This document shows, piece after piece, positions 34,238-45,149 of a DNA stretch of 64,000 nt. The notes under the pieces were generated by a model that had not been told where the DNA came from, did no database searches, and was given only the letters and a program-made list of their open reading frames with translations. How positions within the stretch are numbered: the stretch's first letter is position 1; each line of letters begins with the position of its first letter. Made by a program: the position numbers and the translations under genes. The DNA comes from Rhipicephalus microplus (Eukaryota; Arthropoda; Arachnida; Ixodida; Ixodidae): NCBI RefSeq assembly GCF_043290135.1, contig NC_134710.1, forward strand, positions 9,287,821-9,351,820, given 5' to 3'.

Positions 34238-35452
34238 ATGACCGCGACTGCAGCGACAATGACAACCGCAGCGTCCCAGCCCACGATGGTCATGCATCAA
34301 CCCAGGGAACCACCAATTTTCCATGGGTCATCGTTCGAAGACCCGGAGTCCTGGCTAGAAACATACGACCGTGTGGCCGCCCTCAACCACTGGGACCAAG
34401 ACGAAAAGCTGCGTCGTGTGTTCTTCTATTTGGAAGACACCGCAAGGACCTGGCTCGAAAATCGAGAGTCCACGCTCCGAACGTGGGATATTTTCTGCGG
34501 CGCATTCCTGCAAACGTTTGCGAGCGTCGCTCGCAAAGAGACGGCCGCTGCTTTATTAGAGACCCGGGTTCAGCTACCAAATGAAGATGTCGCCATTTTC
34601 ACAGAAGAAATGACCCGACTATTCCGTCACGCTGACCCAGACATGCCTGAGGAGAAAAAAGTTCGTTTTCTCATGCGAGGGGTCAAACAGGAGCTCTTCG
34701 CGGGACTGATGAGAAACCCACCGAAAACCGTTCAAGAATTTTTAGCCGAAGCGACCACTATCGAAAAGACCCTGGACATGCGCACCAGACAGTATAATCG
34801 TCGCCTGACTGCAGACTGCGCTGCTGCTCAAGCCAATAACTCCGGAGACCTGCGCGAAACGATCCGAGCGATCGTGCGGGAAGAGCTGCGCAAGCTGTTG
34901 CCTTCGGCACAGCTTCAAGTGGATTCAATCGCCGACATTGTGCGAGAAGAAGTTCGGCAATCACTTCAAATTCCCCACGCACCGCTGCCCGAGCCGGAAG
35001 CTATGAGCTACGCCGCTGCACTGCGCCACAACGCTCCTCCCCGTCCACGCCAAAACGCCGCCCCATCGCACTTCCGTCGACAGACGCCACCGCCACCACC
35101 ACCCCCACCGACGTCATACCGTTCGCCAGCAGCCCAGTGCAGTGCACCGAGGAAGACTGACGTCTGGCGCACCCCTGACCATCGCCCGCTCTGCTACCAC
35201 TGCGGCGGGGCCGGACACACATACCGCCGTTGCCAGTACCGACAGATGGGACTGCGTGGCTTCGCCGTCAATGCACCGCGTCCACAGCCAGGAGAACGAC
35301 CACGTGACATCGCCGACTACCTGACAGGAACTCGGTGGACACCACGAAGCCCTTCGCGTTCGCCGTCGCCCAGCCGCCGCACGTCACCGCACCACCGGCA
35401 GTACTCTTGCCCAACGCGGGGCCGGTCTCCTAGCCCGTATCCGGGAAACTAA
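34238..35452 (+). CDS. gag: Gypsy Gag
   Basis: Structural capsid/nucleocapsid protein of the retrotransposon, 404 residues, forming cytoplasmic virus-like particles. The N-terminal half is the retrotransposon Gag domain (e.g. FHGSSFEDPESWLETYDRVA, residues about 28-47, then WDIFCGAFLQTF and FLMRGVKQELFAGL). A proline-rich run precedes one CCHC zinc knuckle of form CX2CX4HX4C at residues 319-332 that binds element RNA. The C-terminus is Arg/Ser/Pro-rich (SPSRSPSPSRR). Starts at the first ATG after the leader. The stop codon at 35450-35452 directly follows a -1 slippery site leading into pol. Intact. Confidence 0.92.
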   Translation: MTATAATMTTAASQPTMVMHQPREPPIFHGSSFEDPESWLETYDRVAALNHWDQDEKLRRVFFYLEDTARTWLENRESTLRTWDIFCGAFLQTFASVARKETAAALLETRVQLPNEDVAIFTEEMTRLFRHADPDMPEEKKVRFLMRGVKQELFAGLMRNPPKTVQEFLAEATTIEKTLDMRTRQYNRRLTADCAAAQANNSGDLRETIRAIVREELRKLLPSAQLQVDSIADIVREEVRQSLQIPHAPLPEPEAMSYAAALRHNAPPRPRQNAAPSHFRRQTPPPPPPPPTSYRSPAAQCSAPRKTDVWRTPDHRPLCYHCGGAGHTYRRCQYRQMGLRGFAVNAPRPQPGERPRDIADYLTGTRWTPRSPSRSPSPSRRTSPHHRQYSCPTRGRSPSPYPGN

Positions 35453-35508
35453 GGGCAGCAACCGGTGGAGGTGCGGTTGCTGTGCGACGAACTACTGAAA
35501 ATCCTCCG
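35443..35508 (+). promoter_or_regulatory. Programmed -1 ribosomal frameshift signal at gag/pol
   Basis: The slippery heptamer G GGA AAC (35443-35449, in the Gag frame) directly precedes the Gag TAA stop (35450-35452). After a 5-nt spacer (TAAGG), GCAGCAACCG (35455-35464) pairs over 10 bp (one G-U) with CGGTTGCTGT (35474-35483) around the 9-nt loop GTGGAGGTG. The loop bases GGAGG (35467-35471) can pair with CCTCC (35503-35507), allowing an H-type pseudoknot. A -1 slip enters exactly the frame of the protease ORF, which is open from 35434. Confidence 0.8.
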
Positions 35509-36468
35509 ATGACGACGACGCCGCGACGGAGCTTTCCGAACACAACGCCAAACAGGCAAAGCCCTGACGGCGAAAGCTCACTTACGGAAGGTGGCCTGAC
35601 GACGCAACATGGAAGCAGCGGAACAAGCCGACGCAGCCGTGACCCGACGCCACGCCCTAACTGTAATGCGAGACGGCGAACTAGCGACCTCGACGTTCTT
35701 ATCGACGGCCACAGTGTGACCGCTCTCGTCGATACTGGAGCCGACTATTCTGTCATCAGTGGGTCGTTCGCCGCGAAGTTAAAGAAAGTTAGGACAGCTT
35801 GGCAAGGCCCTGAAATCCGCACAGCCGGAGGTCATCTCGTAACGCCTGTAGGAATCTGCACAGCGAGAGTCACCATTAACGGCCGTATTTATCCTACAGA
35901 CTTCGTAGTCCTACAGCGTTGCTCGAGAGATGTCATCCTTGGCATGGACTTCTTATGCCTCCATGGTGCTGTCATCAACCTAAAAACAAAGTCGATAACG
36001 TTATCCACAGAAGAAGCACTACCGCCGCGCACGCCTTCAGGACACCATGCCTTGAATGTGCTGGAAGAACAAGTCACCATTCCGCTTCGCTCAAGCGTCA
36101 TTATTTCAGTCGGCGCTCCTAAATCACCTGACTTGGAAGGCGTCGTTGAAGGCAGTCAGCATCTGTTGGTCACCCGAAATATTTGCGTCGCAAGAGGAAT
36201 TGCAGAGCTGCGGGGAGGCAAAGCAATGGTTATGCTCACGAATTTCAGCAATGAGTACAAACATGTGAACAAAGGAACAACGGTCGCATACATCGAAGAA
36301 ATTGTCGAAGCCACCTGTGCTTTCGCCCTCGCCGATTCTACGGAACCTGCTCAGAGGAACCAAGCCCCTCCCATAGCTTTCGACGTCAATCCCAGACTTC
36401 CGAACGATAAGCAAGAACAGCTGAAGGACCTGGTCCTGCAATACGAAGATTGCTTTTCATCGTCATAG
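35450..36468 (+). CDS. pol: Gypsy Pol, protease portion (ends at premature TAG)
   Basis: Entered by -1 frameshifting from gag; the frame is open from 35434. It contains an aspartic protease: the catalytic LVDTGADYSVIS lies at about 35725-35760 and the flap/partner motif VILGMDFL at about 35932-35955, as in retroviral-type proteases that cut Gag-Pol. It runs on toward the RT but stops at TAG 36466-36468, where the same frame continues open beyond it. The TAG sits in the poorly conserved protease-RT linker (after DCFSSS). I take it as a nonsense mutation; no known read-through context follows it. Confidence 0.85.
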
Positions 36469-38225
36469 GAAATTCGGCAGACCCCAATCACGAAACATCG
36501 CATCATAACGGAAGAAAATGCCAGACCGCTCCGTCAGAGTCCGTACAGGGTTTCGACGCGAGAACGTGAAGCCATGAAAAGACAAGTTGATGAAATGCTG
36601 CGGGATGACATTATCCAGCCGTCCAAGAGTCCATGGGCATCCCCCGTGGTGTTAGTGAAGAAAAAGAATGAGACCCTACGTTTCTGCGTCGATTATCGCC
36701 ACCTGAACAAAATCACAAGAAAGGACGTGTATCCTCTCCCACGAATAGACGACGCACTTGATCGGCTCCATAACGCCAAGTACTTTTCGTCAATGGACCT
36801 CAAGACTGGCTATTGGCAAATCGAAGTCGACGAAAGAGACCGAGAGAAGACGGCGTTTATAACACCGGACGGCTTCTTCGAGTTTAAGGTGATGCCCTTC
36901 GGCCTTTGCTCAGCGCCTGCAACTTTTCAACGCGTTATGAATACAGTACTGGCAGGATTGAAGTGGCAGACTTGCCTTGTGTACTTGGACGACGTCGTCG
37001 TGTTTTCCTCGAGTTTCGACGAGCATCTTCGGCGCCTTGAAGCTGTACTTCAAGCCATCAAGACTTCCGGACTCACACTAAAGCCAGAAAAGTGCAGATT
37101 TGCGTATGAGGAGCTCTTGTTTCTGGGGCACGTTATCAGCAAGTCTGGAGTTCGTCCCGATTCACGGAAAACAGCCGCCATCGCCGACTTCCCGCCGCCC
37201 ACTGACAAGAAAGCCGTGCGCCGATTTCTGGGCTTGTGTGCCTATTATAGGCGGTTCGTGAAAAACTTTGCCCGCATCGCCGATCCTCTCACTAACCTTA
37301 CCAAGGCCGACGTGGAGTTTAAGTGGGAAACGCCGCAGGAACACGCTTTCCAGGAGCTTAAACATCGCCTCCAGACGCCTCCGTTACTTGCCCATTTCGA
37401 CGAATTCGCCGAGACAGAAATACATACTGACGCAAGCAGGGTAGGTCTTGGCGCCGTTCTTGTGCAGAGGGCTGACGGACTTGAAAGGGTTATTAGTTAC
37501 GCCAGCCGATCGCTATCCAAAGCAGAAGCAAATTATTCCAAAACAGAAAAGGAGTGCCTCGCCATCATCAGGGCTACGTCAAAATTTCGCCCCTACATCT
37601 ACGGCAGGCCCTTCAAAGTTGTGAGCGATCACCACGCATTGTGTTGGCTAGCCACCTTGAAGGACCCTTCAGGTCGCCTCGCACGATGGAGCCTGAGACT
37701 TCAAGAATATGACATTACTGTCATTTACAAGTCCGGCAAAAAACACTCCGACGCCGACTGTCTCTCTCGTGCGCCTGTAGACCAACCGCTACCCGACGAC
37801 CCGGATGACGACTACTTCTTAGGAACGATAACTACCGACGACTTCGCTGAACGAAAGAGGGCCGACCCGGAACTTAAGGCCCTAATAGAATACCTCGAAG
37901 GCAGGACCACCGAAGTCCCGAAGGTATTCAAGCGCGCACTTGCGTCGTTCTTTCTACGAAACGGTCTTCTACAAAAGAAAAACTTTTCACCGCTTCGAGC
38001 TAAGTACCTCCTTGGGGTGCCTTCAGCTCTGCGACCAGAACTCCTGCAGGCCCTGCACGACGATCCGACGGCAGGGCACCTCGGTGTTTCTCGCACGCTC
38101 GCGAGGATACAAGAAAGGTACTACTGGCCACGTCTTACCACCGACGTCACTCGTTATGTGAGAACATGCCGGGACTGTCAGCGACGCAAGACACCGCCGA
38201 AAGGACAGCGGGACTTCTGCAGCCA
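36469..38225 (+). pseudogene. pol: Gypsy Pol: reverse transcriptase, RNase H, integrase zinc-binding domain
   Basis: Same frame as the protease, after the TAG; the first ATG is at 36574. RT: VDYRHLNKIT, SMDLKTGYWQI and the catalytic YLDD at 36982-36993. RNase H: EIHTDASRVGLGAVL and VVSDHHALCWL. Then an HHCC integrase zinc-binding domain (HDDPTAGHLGVSRTL ... TCRDCQ, about 38055-38181). The frame loses similarity at about 38200-38225, where the integrase core continues in the next frame, and stops at 38317-38319. RT copies element RNA to DNA inside the particle. Confidence 0.88.
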
Positions 38226-39101
38226 ATTGATCCACCTTGCCGACCTTTCCAGCAGATTGGTATGGACCTACTGGGGCCGTTCCCGACGTCGGCTTTCGGA
38301 AACAAGTGGATCGTGGTAGCTACCGACTACCTCACCCGCTACGCCGAAACAAAAGCCCTGCCAAAAGGCAGTGCATCCAAGGTAGCTAAGTTCTTCGTCG
38401 AAAATATCGTCCTACGTCACGGCGCCCCGGAGGTCCTTATCACCGACAGAGGAACGGCATTCACTGCCGGCTTAACTCAAGCAATCTTGGCATACAGCCA
38501 AACAAACCACCGCCGGACGACAGCGTACCACACACAGACCAACGGCCTCACCGAGCGGCTTAACAAGACGATCGCCGACATGCTGTCAATGTACGTCGAG
38601 GTCGAACACAAGACGTGGGACGCCATTCTTCCGTATGTGACCTTCGCATACAACACGGCGGTGCAGGAGACGACGCAGATATCTCCATACAAATTGGTCT
38701 ACGGAAGGAGCCCGGCAACGACGCTCGATGCCATGTTACCCAACGTCACCGACGAAGAAAACCTCGATGTGAGCGAGTACCTTCAACGCGCCGAAGAAGC
38801 CCGACAACTTGCGCATCTCCGTATCAAGAATCAACAGACGACCGACAGCCACCGTTACAACCTTCGACGACGCTTCGTGGAATACCAGCCCAGTGAACGT
38901 GTTTGGGTGTGGACGCCGATACGCCGACGTGGACTAAGTGAAAAGCTTCTGCGACGGTACTTCGGACCGTACAGGGTGGTTCAACGTCTCGGCCCACTTG
39001 ATTACGAGGTTGTCCCCGACGGCATCACGAACTCTCAACGACGCCGATCGCGACCTGAAGTCGTCCATGTCGCGCGCCTCAAGCCGTTTCATGCGCGTTA
39101 A
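38215..39101 (+). pseudogene. pol: Gypsy Pol: integrase catalytic core and C-terminus (shifted frame)
   Basis: Starts in a different frame from the RT, consistent with a 1-nt deletion (or 2-nt insertion) at about 38200-38225. Core DDE residues are visible in IGMDLLGPF, LITDRGTAF and GLTERLNKTI. The C-terminal GPY/F-type module is FGPYRVVQRLGPLDYEV at about 38957-39010; no chromodomain follows. Stop at 39099-39101. Integrase would insert the cDNA; in this copy it is separated from RT by the frameshift. Confidence 0.88.
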
Positions 39102-39218
39102 CAAACTGAACCAGTGTTTTTTTGTAATATTGTTGTATAGGAATTTATTCATTGTACTTTCTTGCATTATTATTGTACTTTCATCTTTAGTTAAAGCATC
39201 GGGACGATGCCTTTTTTC

Positions 39219-39230
39219 AGAGGGGGGCAA
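39219..39230 (+). other. Polypurine tract
   Basis: AGAGGGGGGCAA immediately upstream of the 3' LTR; expected primer for plus-strand DNA synthesis. Confidence 0.8.
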
Positions 39231-39637
39231 TGCCACGTTCCATTTCCCAAGTTTTTGTTATCGTCCCAAAACACCACACGATTCTCAGCGCAAACCACAC
39301 CTGCAGTTTTCTAGAAGGTTCCGGACTGTAGTAGATCATTTTGATAAGATCACGCCCACTGTGCGAACGGTACAGATTGTTCTGGAAGCTACGCCACCGC
39401 CAGCGATAACGCCAGAACATTCGACGGCAAGAGTATAAATGCCGACGCGCTTCGCCGCTTGTCAGTTGTTGATCGAAGGCCGACGCTCCGTTCGCCGCTA
39501 TCAGTCCGAGACTGCTATCTGTGCGAGACTGCTGCTGTAATTGGACTTTCCGTTTACCAGGCACAGGTTCGCCCAAATAAACAGCTAAATCCCAACATGA
39601 AGTCTCCTGTCTTCGGCCACGTCACGACCCCGTGACA
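39231..39637 (+). repeat. 3' LTR of Gypsy element
   Basis: 407 bp, the same ends as the 5' LTR, 8 substitutions and no indels relative to it; followed by the ATAT duplication and the rest of the interrupted satellite unit. Confidence 0.95.
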
Positions 39638-42600
39638 ATATAAACCCAAAAAAGTGGAGGGAGGGAAGGCCGCTGTGGTAGCTCAGTGGTTTGAGCGTCG
39701 AACGCGTTATTCCAAGGTCGTAGGTTCGATTCCTGCTCACGGCTGGTTATTTTTTCATCCACTTTTCTTTCTTATTTACACTTTATTGGTTCTAATAACT
39801 TCCCCTGTACATTCCTTAGCATTACTGTCTGTTAGATCTCATTATTATTGCGTTAAAACACGGAAAAACGAGCCCTTAAGTATACACTTCTTTCACTTAT
39901 TTCCTTAAACAAGGGTCTCGTACTGGCAGACGTGGTGTCATTAGGTTGTATACGAGGGACTATAATTCAGCTCCCCGCTCATAATAAGTTCACGTGCTAC
40001 GTGATGCAAAACATGCGAATAAAAGAGTCTTTTCACACTCGTCACTTGGCTTATAGATGGCGCTGTCACTCCTACTTATAAATTCACATATAAACCCAAA
40101 AAAGTGGATGGAGGGAAAGCCGGTGTGATATCTCAGTGGTTAAAGCATCGAACTTGTTATTCGAAGGTCGTAGGTTCAATTCCTGTTCACGCCTGGTTAA
40201 TTTTTCATCCACTTTTCTTTCTTCCTATTTACAATCCATTGCTTATAATAACTTCCCTGTACATTCCTTAGCATTACTGTCTGTTAGATCTCATTATTGC
40301 GTGAAAACACCGAAAAACGAGCCCTTAGGTATACACTTCTTTCCCTTATTTCATTAAACGAGGGTCGCGTACTGGCAGACTTGGTGTCATTAGGTTGTAT
40401 ACGAGGGTCTCGTACTGGCCGACTTGGTGTCATTAGGTTGTATACGAGGGACTATTATTCAGCTGCCCGCTCATAATAAGTTCACGTGCTACGTGACGCC
40501 AAACATGCGCAAAAAAGAGTGGTTTCCCACTCGTCGCTTGGCTTATAGATGGCTCTGACTTTCACTCCTACTTCTAAATTCACATATAAACCCAAAAAAG
40601 CGGATGGAGGGAAGGCTGTTGTGGTAACTCAGTGGTTAGAGCATTGATCGCGTTATACGAAGGTCATAGGTTCGATTCCTGCTCACGGCTGGTTATTTTT
40701 TCATCCACTTTTCTTTCTTCTTATTTACATTCCATTAGTTTTAATAACTTCCCCTGTATATTCCTTAGCATTACTGTCTGTTAGATCTCATTATTATTGC
40801 GTTAAAACACGGAAAAACGAGCCTTTAGGTATACACTTCTTTCCCTTATTTCATTAAACGAGGGTCTCGTACTGGCAGACTTGGTGTCATTAGGTTGTAT
40901 ACGAGGGACTATTATTCAGCTGCCAACTCATAATAAGTTCACGTGCTACGTGACGCCAAAAATGCGCATAAAAGAGTGCTTACACACTTGTCGCTTGGCT
41001 TATAGATGGCGCTGACTTTCACTCCTACTTCTGAATTCACATATAAACCCAAAAAAGTGGATGGAAGGAAGGCTCAGTGGTTTAGTGGTTAGAGCATCGA
41101 ACGCGTTATTCGAAGGTCATAAGTTCGATTCCCGCTCATGTCTGGTTATTTTTTCATCCACTTTTCTTTCTTCTTCTTTAGACTCCATTGGTTCTAATAA
41201 CTTCCCCTGTACATTCCTTAGCATTACTGTCTGTTAAATCTCATTATTATTGCGTTGAAACACGGAAAAACGAGCCCATAGGTATACGCTTTTTTCCCTT
41301 ATTTCATTAAACGAGGGTCTCGTACTGGCTGACTTGGTGTCATTAGGTTGTATACGAGGGACTATTAAGCAGCTGCCCGCTCACATTAGGTTCACGTGCT
41401 ACGTGACGCCAAACATGCGCATAAAAGAGTGCTTTCACACTCGTCGCTTGGCTTACAGATGGCGCTCACTGTCACTCCTACTTCTAAATCCGCATATAAA
41501 CCCAATAAAGTGGATTGAGGGAAGGCCGCTGTGGTAGCTCAGTGGTTAGATCGTCGAACGCGTTATTCGAAGGTCGTAGGTTCGATTCCTGCTCACGTCT
41601 GGTTATTTTTTCATCCACTTTTCTTTCTTCCTATTTACACTCCATTGGTTCTAATAACTTCCCCTGTACATTCCTTAGAATTACTGTCTGTTACATCTCA
41701 CTATTATTGCGTTGAAACACAGAAAAACGAGCCCTTAGGTGTACACTTCTTTCCCTTATTTCATTAAACGAGAGTCCCGTATTGGCAGACCTGGTCTCAT
41801 TAGGTTGTACACGAGGAACTGTTAATCAGCTGTCCGCTCATAATAAGTTCACGTGCTACGTGACGCCGAACATGCGCATAAAAGAGTGTTTTCACACTCG
41901 TCGCTTGGCTTATAGATGTCGCTGACTTTCACTTCTACTTGTAAATTCACATATAAACCCAAAAAAGCGGATGGAGGGAAGGCTTCTGTGGTAGCTCAGT
42001 GGTTAGAGCATCGAACGCGTCATTCGAAGGTCATAGGTTCGATTCCTGCTCACGGCTGGTTATTTTTTCATCCACTTTTCTTTCTTCTTATTTACATTCC
42101 ATTAGTTTTATTAATTTCCCCTATATATTCCTTAGCATTACCGTTTGTTAGATCTCGATATATTGCGTTAAAACACGGAAAAACGAGCCTTTGGGTATAC
42201 ACTTCTTTCCCTTATTTCATTAAACGAGGGTCTCGTACTGGCAGACTTAATGTCATTAGGTTGTATACGAGGGACTATCAATCAGCTGCCTGCTCATAAT
42301 AAGTTCACGTGCAACGCAACGCCAAAAATGCGCATAAAAGAGTGTTTTCACACTTGTCACTTGGCTTATAGATGGCGCTGACTCTCTCTCCTACTTCTAA
42401 ATTCCCATATAAACCCAAAAAAGTAGATGGAGGTAAGGCCGCTGTGGTAGCTCAGTGGTTAGAGCATTTAACACGTTATTCGAAAGTCGTAGGTTCGATT
42501 CCTGCTCACGTCTGGTTCTTTTTCATCCACTTTTCTTTCTTCCTATTTACACTCCATTGGTTCTAATAACTTCCCCTGTACATTCCTTACCAATACTGTC

Positions 42601-43199
42601 TGTTACATCTAAATAATGTTGCGTTAAAACAAGGAAAAACGAGCCCCAAGGTATACACTTCTTTCCTTTATTTCATTAAATGAGGGTCTCGTACTGGCCG
42701 ACTTGGAGTCATTAGGTTGTATACGAGGGACTAATAATCAGCTGCCCGCTCATAATAAGTTCACGTGCTACGTGACACCAAACATGCGCATAAAAGAGTG
42801 TTTTCACACTCGTCGCTTGGCTAATAGATGGCGCTGACTTTCACTCCTACTTCTAAATTCACATATAAACCCAAAAAAGCGGATGGAGGGAAGGCTGCTG
42901 TGGTAGCTCATGTGGTTAAAGCATCGAACGCGTTATTCGAAGGTCATAGGTTCGATTCCTGCTCACGTCTGGTTCTTTTTCATCCACTTTTCTTTCTTCC
43001 TATTTACACCTTATTGGTTCTAATAACTTCCCCTGTACATTCCTTACCAATACTGTCTGTTACATCTCATTAATATTGCGTTAAAACACAGAAAAACGAG
43101 CCCCAAGGTATACACTTCTTTCCTTTATTTCATTAAATGAGGGTCTCGTACTGGCCGACTTGGAGTTGTTAGGTTGTATACGAGCGACTATTAATCAGC

Positions 43200-44150
43200 T
43201 GCCCACTCATAATGAGTTCACGTGCTACGTGACGCCAAACATGCGCATAAAAGAGTGTTTTCACACTCTTCGCTTGGCTTACAGATGGCGCTGACTGTCA
43301 TTCCTACTTCTAAATCCACAAATAAACCGAAAAATTGGATGGAGGGAAGGCTGTTGTGGTAGCTCAGTGGTTAGAGCATTTAACGCGCTATTCGAAGGTC
43401 GTAGGTTCGATTCCTGCTCATGTCTGGTTATTTTTTCATACACTTTTCTTTCTTCTTCTTTACACTCCATTGGTTCTAATAACTTCCCCTGTAAATTTCT
43501 TAGCATTACTGTCTGTTAGATCTCATTCATATTGCGTTGAAACACGGAAAAACGAGCCCTTAGGTATAGGCTTCTTTCCCTTAGTTCATTAAACGAGGGT
43601 CTCGTACTGGCTGACTTGGTGTCATTAGGTTGTATACGAGGGACTATTATTCAGCTGCCCGCTCGCATTAGGTTCACGTGCTACGTGACGCCAAACATGC
43701 GCATAAAAGAGTGTTTTCACACTCGTCGCTTGGCTTACAGATGGCGCTGACTGTGACTCCTACTTCGAAATTCACATATATTCCCAAAAAAAAGTGGATA
43801 GAGGGAAGGCCGCTGTGGTAGCTATGTGGTTAGAGCATCGAACGTGTTATTCGAAAATCGTAGGTTGGTTTCCTGCTCACGGCTGGTTATTTTTTCATCC
43901 ACTTTTCTTTTTTCTTATTTACATTACATTGGTTCTAATAACTTCCACTGCACATTCCTTAGCATTACAGTCTGTTATATCTCATTATTATTGCGTTAAA
44001 ACACGGAAAAACGAGCCCTTAGGTATACACTTCTTTCCTTTATTTCAATAAATGAGGGTCTCGTACTGGCAGACTTGGTGTCATTAGGTTGTATACGAGG
44101 GTCTCGTACTGGCAGACTTGGTGTCATAAGGTTGTATACGAGGACTATTA
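43200..44150 (+). repeat. Satellite block duplicated at 49370-50250
   Basis: Two units share rare variants with the block shifted by 6,165-6,166 bp (13.5 units): a head reading CATTTAACGCG, tail CATACACTTTTC, then a unit with TAGCTATGTGG and GTTGGTTTCC. The half-unit shift shows that the intervening region contains a unit of abnormal length. Confidence 0.7.
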
Positions 44151-45149
44151 ATCAGCTGCCCGCTCATATTAAGTTCACGTGCTACGTGACGCCAAACAAG
44201 CGCATAAAAGAGTGTTTTCACATTCGTCGCTTGGCTTACAGATGGCGCTGACTGTAACTCCTACTTCTAAATTCACATATAAACCGAAAAAAAGTGGATG
44301 GAGGGAAGGCTGCTGTGGTAGCTCAGTGGTTAGAGTGTCGAACGCGTTATTCGAAGGCCGTAGGTTCGATTCCTGCTCACGTTTGGTTATTTTTCATCCA
44401 CTTTTCTTTCTTCCTATTTTCACTTATTGGTTCTAATAACTTCCCCTGTACATTCCTTACCAATACTGTCTGTTACATCTCATTATTATTGCGTTGAAAC
44501 ACGGAAAAACGAGCCCTTAGGTATACACTTCTTTCCTTTATTTCATTAAATGAGGGTTTCGTACTGGCAGATTTGGTGTCATTAGGTTGTATACGAGGGA
44601 CTATTAATCAGCTGCCCGCTGATATAAAGTTCACGTGCTACGTGATGCCAAACATGCGCATAAAAGATTGTTTTCACACTTGTCGTATGGCTTATAGATG
44701 GCGCTGACTGTCACTCCTACTTCTAAATTCACATATAAACCCAAAAAAGTGAATGGAGGGAAAGCCACTGTGGCAGCTATGTGGTTAGAGCGTCGAACGC
44801 GTTATTCGAAGGTCGTAGGTTCGATTCCTGCTCACGGCTGGTTATCTTTTCATCCACTTTTCTTTCTTCCTATTTACATTCCACTGGTTCTAATAACTTC
44901 CCCTGTACATTCCTTAGCCTTACTGTCTGTTAGATCTCATTATTATTGCGTTAAAACACGGAAAAACTAGCCCCTAGGTATACACTTCTTTCCTTTATTT
45001 CGTTAAATGAGGGTCTCGTACTGGCTGACTTGGAGTCATTAGGTTGTATACGAGGGACTATTAATCAGCTGCCCGCTCATAATAAGTTCACGTGCTACGT
45101 GACGCCAAACATGCGCATAAAAGGGTGTTTTCACACTCGTCGCTTGGCT

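Larger units (their letters stand above)
33657..39637 (+). mobile_element. Gypsy-type (Metaviridae) LTR retrotransposon, 5,981 bp
   Basis: Two 407-bp LTRs (33657-34063 and 39231-39637), each starting TG and ending CA, surround gag and pol with domain order protease, RT, RNase H, integrase, i.e. Ty3/Gypsy. It is flanked by the 4-bp target duplication ATAT (33653-33656 and 39638-39641) inside a satellite unit. A polypurine tract (AGAGGGGGGCAA) abuts the 3' LTR. There is no env-like ORF between the integrase and the LTR. Pol carries a stop and a frameshift, so this copy could move only with proteins supplied in trans. Confidence 0.95.

Noticed and set aside
38166..38214. Integrase ORF starting at the ATG at 38166
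   Set aside because: Its first ~15 codons are an out-of-frame reading of the zinc-domain end; similarity to integrase begins only after about 38215.
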